64,000 nt of DNA, taken from assembly GCF_040939455.1 (NCBI RefSeq), contig NC_134109.1, positions 72,941,001-73,005,000 of the forward strand, in the 5' to 3' direction. Of the stretch, positions 1-12,968 are shown in pieces. A program made the translations under genes and the position numbers. The stretch comes from Microcebus murinus (Eukaryota; Chordata; Mammalia; Primates; Cheirogaleidae). A model generated the notes under the pieces. It worked only from the letters and a program-made list of their open reading frames with translations. It did not search any database and was not told the DNA's origin. The stretch's first letter is position 1; every line of letters begins with the position of its first letter.

Positions 1-1847
1 ACAAAATCAATACACAGAAATCAGAGGCATTCATATACACCAACAACAGTAAAAGTGAGAACCAAATCAAAGACTCAATTCCCTTTAAAATAGCAGCAAA
101 GAAAATAAAGTACCTTGGAATATGTCTAACTAAGGAGGTAAAAGACCTCTACAGGGAGAACTATGAAACACTGAAGAAGGAAATAGCAGAGGACGTAAAC
201 AAATGGAAGAATATACCATGCTCATAGGTCAGCAGAGTCAACATTGTTAAAATGTTTATACTACCCAAAGTGACCTACAGAGTCAACGCAATCCCTATCA
301 AAATACCATCATCATTTTTCACAGATATAGAAAAAATAATTTTACGCTTCATATGGAACCAGTGAAGACCCCGTATAGCAAAATCAATCCTAGGCAATAA
401 AAACAAAATAGGAGGTATCAAGTTACCAGACTTCAAACTATACTTCAAGGCTATAGTCATTAAAACAGCTTTTTACTGGCACAAGAACAGGGACATTGAC
501 CAGTGGAACACAACAGAGAACCCAGACGTAAAACCATCCTCATATAGCCAACTAATCTTTGACAAAACAGACAAAAACATACACTGGGGAAAAGAATCCT
601 TATTCAATAAATGGTGCTGGGAAAACTGGATAGTCACATGTAGAAGACTGAAACAAGACCCACACCTTTCACCTCTCACAAAAATCAACTCACACTGGGT
701 AACAGACTTGAACCTTAGGTGTGAAACTATTAGAATTCTAGAGGAAAATGTTGGAAATACTCTTCTAGACATTGGCCTAGGCAAATAATTTATGAAGAAG
801 ACCCCAAAAGCAATCACAATAGCAACATAAATAAACAAATGGGACCTGATGAAATTAAAAAGCTTCTGCACAGCCAAAGAAACTGTCAAGAGAGCAAACA
901 GACAACCCACAGAATGGGAGAAAATTTTTGCAAGCTACACATCTGATAAAAGGCTGATAACTAGAATCTATTTAGGACTCAGGAAAATCAGCAAGAAAAA
1001 ATCAAACAATCCTATCAAAAAATGGGCAATGGACATGAACAGAAACTTCTCAAAAGAAGACAGAATAATGGCCAACAAACATATGAAAAAATGTTGAACA
1101 TCTCTAATCATCAGGGAAATGCAAATCAAAACCACAATGAGATATCACTTAACTCCAGTAAGAATGGCCTTTACCAAAAAGTCCCCAAACAATAAATGCT
1201 GGGGTGGATGCAGAGAGAGAGGAACACTCCTACACTGCGGGTGGGACTGCAAACTAGTTCAACCTCTGTGGAAAGCAATATGGAGATACCTTAAAGCGAT
1301 ACAAGTAGATCTACCATTTGATCCAGCAATTTCACTACTGGGCATCTACCCAAAAGATCAAAAGTCACTTTATGAAAAAGGCAACTGCACTCAAATGTTT
1401 ATAGCAGTACAATTCACAATTGCAAAGCTGTGGAAACAACCCAAGTGCCCATCAATTCATGAGTAGATTAATAAAATGTGGTATATGTATACCATGGAGT
1501 ACTACTCAGCTTTAAGAAACAACAGTGATATAGCACATCTTGTATATTCCTGGATACAGCTGGAACCCATTCTACTAAGTGAAGTATCTCTAGAATGGAA
1601 AAACCACCACCACATGTACTCACCAGCAAATTGGTATTAACAGATCAACACCTAATGGGACTTATAGGAGTAACATTTATTGGGTGTTGGGAGGAGGGGA
1701 TGGGTATATACAACCGGGGGATGGACACGCTTGAAGCTCTTACTTGAGGGGGGAGAGGGGGCATGGGCAATATATGTAACCTTAACACTTGTACCCCCAT
1801 AATACACTAAAATGAAAAAATGTTTAAAAAGATGTAAAAAAATACTT
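1..1847 (+). mobile_element. L1 retrotransposon, ORF2 3' part and 3' UTR, cut by window edge
   Basis: This is the 3' part of a LINE-1 on the plus strand. It starts inside ORF2 and runs through the C-terminal region into a G-rich 3' UTR and an A-rich tail near 1800-1847. It aligns base for base with the better preserved L1 at 44720-46828; its first bases match about 44969. The ORF2 reading frame is dead: where the other copy encodes the cysteine-serine-tryptophan stretch near 45190, this copy has an in-frame stop (about 225), and later frames are broken. Its 3' UTR differs from the 44.7 kb copy after about 1650, so it is a different subfamily. The 5' end is outside the window. Confidence 0.93.
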
Positions 1848-2301
1848 CCTGTGATTACTCCATTTTTACCAAGCCTTCTCAGTGTAAGATTTATTAATCT
1901 TGCCAATCTAGTAATATACAATGATGTCTTGATGTGATCCTAATTTTCATTTTTTATTATTAATAAATCTTTTAATTATTAAGAATGATGTTTTCTGTAG
2001 ACTTTTGGTGGATATCTTTTTCAGGTAAAGGAAATTCTCTTGTAATCCTTATATTTCTTATATTAAGGAAATTCCAGTGGCTTGCCTAGTTATTAACTAT
2101 TTTTTCTATTAAATCATGATTAAGTGATGAATTTTACCAAATGCTTTTTGTTTACATCTATGAGATAATCAAATTTTGTCTTTAATTTTTCAGTATAGTT
2201 ACTTACATTAGCATATTTTCTACTTTAAGTCAATCTTACACTCCTAGAATGAACCCAATTTATTCATGACCTATTTTCTTTTTTAAACATGATGGATAAA
2301 G

Positions 2302-2304
<3 letters not shown>

Positions 2305-2354
<50 letters not shown>
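2305..2354. repeat. (TG)n microsatellite
   Basis: A perfect dinucleotide run of roughly 24 TG units lies inside the old antisense L1. It is probably length-variable between individuals. Confidence 0.97.
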
Positions 2355-2356
<2 letters not shown>

Positions 2357-2399
2357 ATTTTTCTATCTATGTTCATGATTCGGATGGCCTATAACCTTT

Positions 2400-2507
2400 A
2401 TTTTTTATTTTTTTATTTTAAAACATTAAGGGGGTACAAATGTTTTTGTTACATGGATAGCTCTTATGCTTAAGTTAGAGATATTAGTATGCCCATCACT
2501 AACCAAT
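2400..2507 (-). mobile_element. Short antisense L1 3' tail
   Basis: A T-rich stretch is followed by 'gggggtacaaatgttttt', the reverse complement of an L1 3' end. It splits the older antisense L1, whose text resumes near 2507. Boundaries are approximate and no clear target-site duplication was found. Confidence 0.5.
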
Positions 2508-3098
2508 AATTTTTCTTTCTCATCCTGTCTTTGGTTTTGGTATCAAGGTTATACTTGTCTAATAGAATAAATGAGAGCACTATTCCCTTTTTTTTTTTAT
2601 AAGGGAGAGTTTGCAAGAGATTAGAATAATCTGTTTCTTCAAAGTTTGGTAGAGTTGCCTGCTTCATAAAACTACCTGAGTTTGGTTATCTCTTTGGGGA
2701 AATATTCTAATTATTTACTCAGTTTCTCTAAGTATATCAGACTTTTCAGGATATTTTTCTTGAATGAGTTCTCAGAAATTATACAGTTTTTTGAAAATTT
2801 ATCTATTGGTAACCTAACTTTTAAAATTCATGGTATCAAAGTTTTTAATAGTATTTTAAAGTTTCTTTTTAAAAATAATCTATTTTATGTAGATGTGAGT
2901 ACTTTCTTTTCTGGGTTCTCTCTACTTCTCTGCCTCTGTCTTTATTTCTGTCTTTTCTCTGTCTTTCTCTCTCCCTGTGTTATGTGTATACTTTTTTTTT
3001 TTCTTTGATCAAGTTAACTAGAGGATTGCCTAGTAATTAGTCTTCAAAAAATCAACTTCTAGCTATTTTGGGGACATAGGGGACATAGAGTAATAGAG

Positions 3099-3411
3099 GG
3101 TCCTCTATTACTTCTGTAATTAACACTTTATGACTTGAGAGTGCTCTTTGACAAAAAATTTCTATAGTATAAGGTCCTGGGTCTTGGGCCTCAAAATAGC
3201 TAGAAAATACAAATTGCTAAAGTAAAAAATATCTGTCCATTCTGTGGCTTCTCATTTCCTGTTACTCCCTTGTCCTCATTGAAGAGGGTGTTTCTGCCAT
3301 GAAATCTCTTTAATTGATTGATTTAATCAATTGATTTAATTAATTGGTCTTTAATTAATTGATAATGTTTCTAAGTGAAGCTAAAAAAACCCAGACTTTT
3401 AAACAAATTTT
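3099..3411. repeat. Two-segment templated insertion (copies of 5071-5281 and 4741-4803)
   Basis: Bases 3099-3309 match 5071-5281 over 211 bp with six mismatches that I counted. Bases about 3351-3411 match 4741-4803 with about three mismatches. The two segments are in reverse order relative to the second locus and are separated here by about 41 bp of AATT-rich near-palindromic sequence. The block interrupts antisense L1 text. See the matching finding. Confidence 0.9.
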
Positions 3412-4260
3412 TTCCTCTATTTTATCTTTATTTTTGATATCTTTTATTTTGCTTTTATCTATCTATTTTTTCTGAATTTATTGTGTTCTTTTCTAACTTC
3501 TTATATTGGAAAGACCAATACTACTTAATTTTTTGGCTTTCGTCTTTCCTCATGGATGCATTTCCATTAAAGTACACATAAGCTTCCACATCTCACAAAT
3601 TTTAGCTACTCTAAAATTGTCACAAATCCTTCACTGAAACCAAAATTATTTAGAAATTTTAGAATTTCTGAATGTATGAGAATTTTAAAAATATATCTCT
3701 TTTATAAACTTATAAGTTGATTGTAGTCAGATATTGATGTCATATTCTTTGAAATATTTTAAGATTTATGTTCTTTTACTTGGTAGGTTTTTCTTTTTCT
3801 TTTCTTTTTTTTAAACTACCTGATAATTAAAAGTTATTGGTAAGTTTGTGTAATTGCTTCATATGTGTTTTTAAAAAAGGTATATTCTCTTATTGTGGGG
3901 AATAGAGTTCTATATATTTCAATTAGATCATGATTATTTATTTAATCATCAATATTGCTCATGTTTGTTCAAATCCATAGCATTGCTATCTTTTTTTGTT
4001 TGCTTGACTTAAAAGTACTGTAAGAAATGTATTGGAATTTTATATTATGTAGGAAAAATGCTGTATTTGATTAATTTTTCTTTATATATTTTGAGGCTTT
4101 TATATTAATTATATAAAAGTTTAGAGTGTTCCTGGTAAATTGAATCTTTTGTCGTTATGATGATTTTCCTATTATTTTACTTTCATCTTTTCTGTATCTT
4201 TATGTTATTAGGTATATGCCTTATAAATAGCACATAGATGGATTTTTAATGTCAATTTTA

Positions 4261-6090
4261 CATTATCTATAAACACATAAAGCCCAGACAATAGCTTTAC
4301 TTCACTCAATTCTTGTAATAGCTGCTCATTGATAGAGGCTGTGTTTATGAGGGACCAATCATTTGGTTACATGTATTTATTGTAAATAATTATTCTAATC
4401 TAGATCAGAAAAAAAATTAATCAAATAGATTTTAAATAAAAAAATTTTTTAAAATACTAGAAATGAAAATGGAAAAAAACAGAAATACAGCAGCTTGTTG
4501 GGAATAGAGTGGAGGCTAATATTAACTTGGCTTCTGTGTCACGCAATTTGGTGTTTTCTATTTTATGTGGTAGCAAGAAATTATTACAGCATTTTCCATC
4601 CATGCCAAATATAAGCTTGTACAAGCACTATCACCAAATTCAAATTTAGTGTGACTGCCTTTGTCTGGTATGCTTGCCTAAGGTGCTAGATAGAGTTGAA
4701 TGCATCACACATGCCCCATGACCTGTCTCTACTTCCAGTTTTTATTAATTGATAATGTTTCTAAGTGAAGCTAAAAGAAACCAGACTTTTAAACTAATTT
4801 TTATTAAATAGTGACCATGTGCTCTGCAATGCTGCTTGCTTGCCTTACTGATCAGGTTATGGGAGTGTGTGGTGTTGGTGTTGGAGCTAATCAATTATAA
4901 TTCTTGTAAGAACTATATTGCAGCAACAATATCTGAAGGATGATGGCCAGAATAGAAACAAAGAAAAAGGTCATAGGACTGTGAATGAAAAGTATATGAA
5001 CCATTTATTAAATAGACTCAAAGAAGATTTTTCTGTAAAGGGTATATTTGTTTGAAAACTTTCTGACATAGGTCCTCTCTTACTCCTGTAATTAATACTT
5101 TATGACTTGAGAGTGCTCTTTGACAAAAAATTTCTATAGTATAAGGTCCTGGGTCTTGGGCCTCAAAATAGCTAGAAAATACAAATTGCTAAAGTAAAAA
5201 ATATCTGTCCATTCTATAGCTTCTCATTTCCTGTTACTTCCTTGTCCTCATTGAAGAGGGTGTTTCTGCCATGAAATCTCTGGTTAGATTACAGTACTAG
5301 AGTACAGTAGTTACCCTTTCACCTTCCAGCTCTTCTTTCCAAGTATTTCAAAGTGCTGGACTTCTCAGTCAGTTATTTCTCTTGACTCAATTTAAACAAA
5401 AATATTTCTGCACATTAATTTTTTAGAGCATTTCAGGATAAGACTATACACTAATCTAAGGTACCATTACCTTTAATACCCAGAAGCTACTTTTTTCCCT
5501 TCTGATTTTTTTGTCCTTTTTATTCCCTGGGTGAAAATCAGTATAGACTCTGAGGGATAACTCCCAGGAAAATCCAATCAAAGAAGGACTGACTACTCCC
5601 AAGACTCAGTACCATCATTTGGTCACCAATATTCAAGGTTGTTAATTAGAAACCTTTTTACTTAAGGAAAACAACACAAGACTCTTTTGTTTTTGAAAAG
5701 ATTACAATCTCAGTAAGAATGGGAAATTATCCTCTTCTGAACCTAGAAAAATGCTCTTACTTCAAGTACTGGCCTGTAAAACAAATGGTTTACAGTTTAA
5801 CGGACTAGATATAAACCCAACCTGTCCTTGGATAGTTGATCTGCCTCTGACTATGGCTTAGTTACTTCTCCTCCTAATTTAATCTATAATTTAATCCTAT
5901 TAGATACACTTGTTAACATGTGCATCCTGGGTAAAGCATTGAGAAGAGTATCAACATGAGCAAGCTATGGCTTTTGCAAACAGTATTGGGGAACACTTTC
6001 ATTTTTGAGAAGATGACCCTAGGTTGGATATTGAATGAAGGGTAGGATTTTGACCAGAAGAGGTGGAAACAAAATATTTTCTTCCTTCCT
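4261..6090. other. Intergenic, no gene seen; source/partner of the 3.1-3.4 kb insertion
   Basis: I see no convincing ORF or RNA gene. The stretch holds the second copies of the two duplicated segments (4741-4803 and 5071-5281). The rest is AT-rich and unassigned. Confidence 0.6.
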
Positions 6091-6109
6091 TATTTCTTTC
6101 TACTTTTCT

Positions 6110-6245
6110 TTTGGTTTTTTTTATTATTATTATTTTGGCATATGATGGGGGTACAGATTTTAAGGTTTCAATAAATGTCTGGGGGAGGGTCATGCTGGAG
6201 ACTCAGACTTGTGGGGGCAGGGGGGAAAGGGCATTTATTGAAACC
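6110..6245 (-). mobile_element. Tiny twin-primed (5'-inverted) L1 insertion
   Basis: After a T-rich tract (6111-6139), the text 'ggtacagattttaaggtttc' is the antisense L1 3' end. At about 6179 it switches to sense L1 3' UTR ('catgctggagactcagactt') and ends 'catttattgaaacct'. The same L1 tail is thus present in both orientations head to head, as in 5'-inverted insertions. A 13-bp direct repeat 'tttctacttttct' flanks it at 6097-6109 and 6246-6258. Confidence 0.85.
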
Positions 6246-6302
6246 TTTCTACTTTTCTATTCTGTATTTCCTTTTAGCTTTTCATGGTCGAGAAATACCT
6301 AA

Positions 6303-7951
6303 GTGATGTTTTCAGTTTCTGTGTTTTATAAACTCCCAAAGTCTGTTATTTGGTTCCTGGTATCACTCAGACTAATTATTATTTTTCTCTTTAGAAATTG
6401 TAGCTATCAAATGATTGAAGCTTTTTGTCTTCTCACAAAATTTGGAGGGAATTGATCTACCATCTGAGGAGAGTAGATTAGATTCTTTGATCTAACTCAG
6501 GTAAGAGAGTTTTGGGTCCCACTGATTTTCTTTGTAAACAGGATTAATGGTGTTTTCGTTGAGTATGAATTATTTCTAGGGCTCAGAGAGAAGATTCATC
6601 TGTTTGTTTGGGTTTTTTTTTTTCAATGCAATATGGATGAAGACAGTGGAATAGAGTAAACTTCAATTCTCATGTAAAACTCTGCCATAGGGACCTAAGA
6701 TCAGGTATAGGCAAAATTTTAGAAGTTGAGTGCTAAGTTGTTGATGTCCCTTTTTCTGGAGCATAAGGAGGGCAAGGTGAGAGCTGAGAGTTGTAGCACC
6801 CTGGAATAATCAGGAAGCATAGCACAGTCAGGAGCATGTATAACTAAAATAAAAATATGATCAGAATTTCTATAAATCCAGGTGAGTGCACTGATTTCCT
6901 CCTAAATCCTCATGTAGAACTAGCTCAACATGTAAATGGGTTAATTGAAAAGTATCTGGAAAGAATAATTCCAAAGGCTAGGAACTGAGAGGAGAATAGA
7001 TGTGTGAGAGAATGACATAGTGGAAATCTCTGGGCAGCCAGATGAAAGAATGAAGGTAGTAGGAGCAGATGACAGTATGACAAAAGAGGGTAGAGGAGGT
7101 GGAGATGGAGTGGTAGACACCAAATATCCACTTTGTCTTCTATGAAATTCTGTTGCATACCATGATAGTAAAAGATACTTTCTCATGCTCCTGAAAATCG
7201 TCCTTGACTTACAGAGTAGTGAAATGAAGAATGCCTGAACTCTAGAGCCAACTTGCTCTTCATATTTTTCTTTAAAGAGAAATACATGTGCACGATAGAA
7301 AATTTATAAATAAAAGTAGGAAGTGCAGAAAAAAGCATCCATAGACCTTTACAGAAAGATAGCAACTTTTAAAAATTTGACATTTCCTTTAGATACTTTT
7401 TTAACTCATTTGCATTTTTAAGCACGTGCCAAAATTGGGTTTGACTTGGATACTTAGCTGTGCAAAATCAGGCAATTCATTTAACCTTTTTGAGTGCTTA
7501 TTGTTTAATCTGTAAATAGTGTATCATATTATTTTCTTTCCTACATCCTTCACTGGCTGTTTTATAACAAAACATATAAAGGTTTTCAGAAGCTGTAAGC
7601 TTTAAGGAAAAAAGCAAATTAATGTTATAAATGTTGAGGGTTTTTTTCCTGGAGAAAATGATTAATAAAAACTTTTTAAAAATAAAAAGCAGCACTTACG
7701 GTAGGACAGAAGTTGAAGAAATTGTCTTAGTGCAATTATGTTAGAGAATAGGTACATTATCAATTCAGATGAGTTTATAACTCGTATGGCTAATTATCAG
7801 GACTAATGATATTCTAACATCTAGTATATTGATTTCCAGAGGATATAATACCACTATATTATAATATTAATGTTTTATAAAGTCAATATGAGATCAGAAT
7901 TAACAGAAGTATGAATTGCAAGATTCTGGAAATAATTGGACTGCATTTATA
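6303..7951. other. Intergenic, nothing recognised
   Basis: There is no credible coding region. Composition is AT-rich with short homopolymers and no repeat family I can name with confidence. Confidence 0.5.
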
Positions 7952-7970
7952 ATTAGACAGACAAAATTTT

Positions 7971-8196
7971 TTTTTATTTCGGCATATTATGGGGGTACAG
8001 ATTTTAAGGTTTCAATAAATGCCCATTTCCCCCACTCCCCCCACAAGTCTGAGTCTCCAGCATGACCATCCCCCAGATGGTGCACATCTCACTCATTATA
8101 TATGTATATACCCACCCCCCTCCCCCCTCCCACCTGCCCAATACCCTATTACTGTAGTACCTATGTGACCACTTAGGTGCTGTTCAGTTAATACCC
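7971..8196 (-). mobile_element. 5'-truncated L1 (antisense), young subfamily
   Basis: The antisense L1 3' UTR begins with the T-run (reverse of the poly(A)) and ends by truncation at about 8196. It shares its 3' UTR with the L1 at 44.7-46.8 kb. A perfect 19-bp target-site duplication, 'attagacagacaaaatttt', lies at 7952-7970 and 8197-8215, the mark of target-primed reverse transcription. Confidence 0.96.
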
Positions 8197-8384
8197 ATTA
8201 GACAGACAAAATTTTAAAACAAAGATTCATTAGCATATTAAGAAAATGATATGCAGATAGGGAACAGAGTCAGAAAACTAATAATATGTTACAAAGTGTT
8301 GAGAAAGGAGATATCATATAAATAGTTCATTTATTCTGAATATCATAAGATTAAGGAGCGGTGAATAGATTTGTTTTTGGTTTG

Positions 8385-8665
<281 letters not shown>

Positions 8666-8669
8666 GTGA

Positions 8670-10080
8670 TGGCTTTTAAAAAGAACTATAAAGCTAAGTC
8701 ATTGATCAGTAGATTTAGTTGATGGCTTTTAGGGGGCATTATTTCAGATGTATAAAAGATCAAAGTCTGCTGGATAATAGTAGTCCCTATCTCTACTTAG
8801 GATTTAGCAGAAGTAAATGGTCCTAAATACTCATCCTAAGTAAATTATGTCTGAGGATTTGGAGAGGAGTCAAGAAAACCATCATTTATGAAACACTCAA
8901 CAGAATTCCAACAGGTTTTAGAATTTATACATTTGCATATATTTAAAGCTAAATTGTGCCCTGTGCATTTAAGCATGATCTGCTCTTTAATCTCTACATT
9001 ATGATGATTTACCTTGTTTGTTCGGCTAATGACTCTAGTTGGAATTCTTATTTGAAGAGGCTTCTTCTTCAGGTCTAGCCTGTAGAATAGACCATATTAC
9101 CAATAGGGAAAGATGACAGTTTTTGCACATCCCACTAACTACACTATTTCTCAGAAATCAGGAAATGGTGAACATTATGAAATGATGCAGACAAATCATG
9201 AGGATGAAGATTTAGCTAATCTAAGGTATCTATCTGGTCATCCTCATGAGACCAGTTTCAGCAAAGTAAAGGGGACAGCTGTCAGACTACAAGGATTTAA
9301 GTAGGTCATTTATGGGCAGTGGAACATATGATATTAAGGGGGAATAAATATTTCTGAAAAGTAGAAGCATAGAGGGAGATAGTACTGGAAATACGATATG
9401 AAGCCAAATTAGAGCAGCATTTTCTAGATTAGGAATTTGCACTTCCAGAGGCAATAAGAACCCCTGAACATTTTTTAGTGATGCTGGTTATATAACCAAC
9501 GTGCTGTTAATACTTAGGAAGAGTAATCTAATGGCCATATTGAGGAGAAATGGGACGAGGTCAGTTGTCTTGTATTATATTATTTCAGTAATGGTTAGTG
9601 AAAGTCAGTAAGAGATTTGAAAGAAGCGGGATGGATGAGATGCTGGCAATATTACAATAAATCTGGAGGAAAAGCTGCATTGGGGAATAGAGAGTTGACA
9701 GAGGTTTGTTGTAGTCATGTAAAATTTCATGTGCATATGATTCATATGCAAGCATATAGGTGATAATGCTTAGTAGGCTGAGGGAAATATGACTGTATTG
9801 TTTAGGATGAATGGCATACTTGCTCAGATTCAACTAGCATTTGTACGCTAGGGATACTACTAGAGCCTTCCTTATACATTGCCTCTCAAATAGTGGTCAA
9901 GCTTTTGGGGAGGGTATAATAAGACCAAACAGAAAGCCCATTAGGAGAAAAGAATAGGTAAGATCTTAAACAATGTTCTTATTTATATACTGAAGTAAAA
10001 ATAAAAAATGGGGAATAATGAAAGGAGGAGTTTGAGAATTAGAACTACCAGGAGAGTTTAGTGCCACTAAGGATGTTTAT
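8670..10080. other. Intergenic, nothing recognised
   Basis: No convincing gene was found. Short open frames here lack any family motif. Confidence 0.5.
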
Positions 10081-10084
10081 AATA

Positions 10085-10295
10085 ATATCATTATAGCTAA
10101 CATTGAGTTCTTCCTATGTGTCAAGTACTGTTCCAAACTCTTTATTCATAGCCTCATTTGAGGCCAGAACTATTATTACCCAATTTAAGAGATGAGTAAA
10201 CATAGATACAATGAGATAGGTAACTTATCTAAGGTTAGGGTAAGTGGGAAGGTAAATGATTGAGTCAAGTATAAACCCAGCAGCTTGACTTGTGA
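10085..10295 (+). mobile_element. MIR SINE fragment
   Basis: The order of 'attgagttcttcctatgtg', 'caagtactgttcc', 'attattaccca', an 'agatgagtaaac' step and a 'taacttatctaaggtta' step follows the body of a mammalian-wide interspersed repeat on the plus strand. It is old and diverged. Confidence 0.7.
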
Positions 10296-11057
10296 TTCTT
10301 CATTTTTAGCCAATATGTTAATATCTGTCTTTCCAGATCATTAAACATAAGAAGGAAAAAAAACTAGGTTAAATAGACTATATAATACCCAATTCAGATT
10401 TAGAAAGATAAGCATGATTGAATTTTTATTTTGAATTCTTATTGTTATCTTGTAGAGAAAATTTTAATTGTCTTCAACATCAGCCTTCATTGTGACAGAA
10501 AATGTTTGAGATGAGTTCAATTCTAAGTTTGTGTCCTTAAAAAATGTCAAACTTATCAATTTCGCTTTTTTTAATCACTTCATCACAAAGCAATACATAA
10601 AAATATTGTTATTGAGAATAATATTTTACTTCAAGCCCCAATGCCCAAGATATTTTTATTTATTTCACAGATTTTTAGGTACATTTTATGTTAGAACTCA
10701 AGTTATGATTCTAACAACACTTGACAAAGAGTCTACCACTGTGTATTAGGTGGCACTTACATCCCTGGAGAGAATAGAAAGTAAAAATCAGACTAGACTG
10801 GATATCTTAAAAGAATCTAGGAATCATATGGTTGCTATAGATGATTTCTAAATGTTCCTCTAAATCTCATAATTTATATTCATAACACATATTAAATGTA
10901 TGTAGTATTAGGTTAATCTTTGATACACGGCTGCTGGAAAAAGCAGATACAAATTTCAACAAAACATAGTAATAGCATTTAAGGAGATTCAACCACATAG
11001 ACAAGAACCTCTGGAGCTGAACAATTCACAAGATCGATTTCAAGAGTATATTATTCC

Positions 11058-11397
11058 AGCCAGGCGCGGTGGCTCACACCTGTAATCCTAGTACTCTGGG
11101 AGGCTGAGGTGAAAGGATCACTGAAGGTCAGGAGTTCGAAACCAGCCTGAGCAAGAGCAAGACCCTGTTTCTACTAAACATAGAAAGAAATTAATTGACC
11201 AACTAAAAAATATATATATATAAAATTATCCAGGCATGGTGGCACATGCCTATAGTCCTAGCTACTTGGGAGGCTGAGGCAGAAGGATTGCTTGAGCCCA
11301 GGAGCGTGAGGCTGCTTTGAGCTAGGCTGATGCCACTGCACTCACTCTAGCCTGGGAAACAAAATGAGACTCTGTCTCAAAAGAAAAAAAAAAAAAA
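11058..11397 (+). mobile_element. Alu, strepsirrhine-type
   Basis: A full-length dimeric Alu with a poly(A) ends near 11397. It has the 'attaattgaccaactaaaaa' linker between the arms and the 'gagctaggctgatgccactg' right arm, shared with several other Alus in this window. Confidence 0.95.
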
Positions 11398-11929
11398 GTG
11401 TAGTAGGACTTCCATGTTAATAAGGAGGTAATGAAATGAATACTATCTTAATCAAACCAATAAAAATCAAAGATGAAAAAAGTGATCTCATTTTGCTGGT
11501 GACATGACTGTAAACTTAGAGAATCCAAGAAATTTAAGAAAAAAAAACTATACAATGTAGTAAGGTGGCTAAATAATACAGGCAAAAATGAATATCATTT
11601 TTCTGTTTTAGCACGTTCTATGGCCTTTTTTTCCATGTAGAAATTAGGAATTATGTCTCTCTACTTCCTGACATATCTCTACTTAAATTTTTAGATACCT
11701 TTGTATATTTTTTCCTTCTTGTTTATACTCCAAAGCCCAAAATAAATTTGAGGCTACCTGCTTAAAGGATACCAAAGATCTGGGTGTGGAAAAAGTTCTA
11801 GGGCTGGCTCTCTGCGAATCTTGTACTATGTAAATTCTGTGTAAAATGGAAAGGTATCTTCAGTTTCTGACATTTGAGTCATTACTTTATATCCAAGATA
11901 TGTCCTTCAACTTAAAAATTATGTTTTTC

Positions 11930-11948
11930 TTCCTATTGTGTTCTTCAG
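11930..11948 (+). other. Putative 3' splice site of OR-1 coding exon
   Basis: A pyrimidine-rich tract ends in 'ttcttcag' with AG at 11947-11948, 24 nt before the first ATG. OR genes usually splice a non-coding 5' exon to a single coding exon. The donor exon is not identified. Confidence 0.6.
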
Positions 11949-11972
11949 GAAACTTTAGGGTCAGCCTTGTAC

Positions 11973-12968
11973 ATGAAATTGATGGATGGAGGAAATTACT
12001 CGGTGGTGTCTGAATTTTTCTTACTGGGACTCACCAGTTCTTGGGAGATTCAGATTCTCCTTTTTCTGTTTTTCACAATATTTTATGTAGCAGGTATGCT
12101 GGGAAACCTTCTCATTGTGCTCACCATCATTTCAGACCACCACTTACATACCCCAATGTACTTCTTGCTAGCAAATCTCTCCTTCATTGATACTGGTGTT
12201 GCTAGTATTGCAACCCCCAAAATGATTTATGATCTTTTCAGGAAACATAAAGTCATCTCCTTAAAAGGATGTATTACCCAGATGTTCTTTATTCACACCG
12301 TTGGGGGCACAGAGATGGTGCTGCTCATAGTCATGGCCTACGATCGATACGTTGCTATCTGTAAGCCCCTCCACTACCTGACCATCATGAGCTTAAGGAT
12401 GTGCATTTCTCTTACGGCTGTTGCTTGGACCATCGGACTCATCCACTCTGTGGCCCAATTGGCTTTTGTTGTAAACTTACCCTTTTGTGGTCCCAACAAA
12501 ATGGATAGCTTTTATTGTGATTTTCCTCGCTTCATCAAACTTGCATGTATGGACACATATAGACTGGAGTTTCTGGTCACTGCCAACAGCGGTTTCATCT
12601 CCATGGGCACCTTCTTCATCTTGCTTTTGTCTTACACTTTCATCCTGGTCACAATTCATAAACGCTCTTCAGGTGGTTCATCCAAGGCCCTCTCTACCCT
12701 CTCAGCTCACATCACTGTTGTGGTTTTCTTCTTTGGTCCTTGCATTATTGTCTATGTGTGGCCAGTCCCTACCTTACCCATAGATAAATTTTTAGCTATC
12801 TTTGATGTCCTCATCACTCCTTTTATGAATCCTGTGATCTACACATTTAGAAATAAGGACATGAAGGTGGCAATGAGGAGACTGTTTGTTAAGGCTGTAA
12901 GTTTCAGAAAGAGGTTTTTTATGTACAGTCCAAGAAATTCACTCATCTTGACTATTCTTGGAAATTAA
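11973..12968 (+). CDS. Olfactory receptor, OR4F-type (OR-1)
   Basis: This is a class A GPCR, an odorant receptor expected in olfactory neuron membranes and coupling to Golf. The frame stays open upstream only to a TTG at 11967, so the first ATG is 11973 (331 aa). A second ATG at 11982 gives the family-typical '[12 protein letters not shown]' start. Seen from 11973: an Asn-Tyr-Ser glycosylation site at residue 8; '[13 protein letters not shown]' (about 59-71); '[10 protein letters not shown]' with DRY at 124-126; conserved extracellular cysteines at about 100, 172, 182 and 192; 'KALSTLSAH' (about 238-246); and an intact NPVIY at 286-290. The C-terminus runs about 16 residues past the usual family end after 'RNKDMK', a likely stop loss or frameshift. 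It is closely related to the four other ORs here. OR4F is assigned from motif similarity; the exact orthologue is not determined. Confidence 0.95.
   Translation: MKLMDGGNYSVVSEFFLLGLTSSWEIQILLFLFFTIFYVAGMLGNLLIVLTIISDHHLHTPMYFLLANLSFIDTGVASIATPKMIYDLFRKHKVISLKGCITQMFFIHTVGGTEMVLLIVMAYDRYVAICKPLHYLTIMSLRMCISLTAVAWTIGLIHSVAQLAFVVNLPFCGPNKMDSFYCDFPRFIKLACMDTYRLEFLVTANSGFISMGTFFILLLSYTFILVTIHKRSSGGSSKALSTLSAHITVVVFFFGPCIIVYVWPVPTLPIDKFLAIFDVLITPFMNPVIYTFRNKDMKVAMRRLFVKAVSFRKRFFMYSPRNSLILTILGN

Larger units (their letters stand above)
1848..4260 (-). mobile_element. Old antisense L1 (ORF2 remnants), interrupted
   Basis: Plus-strand text reads as the reverse complement of L1 ORF2, for example the 'ttggttttggtatcaagg' stretch at about 2531-2548. 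No frame survives. The element is interrupted by a TG microsatellite (about 2305-2354), a short antisense L1 tail (about 2400-2507) and a compound insertion at 3070-3411. The assignment is by recognition of L1 text, and the subfamily is unknown. Confidence 0.7.
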
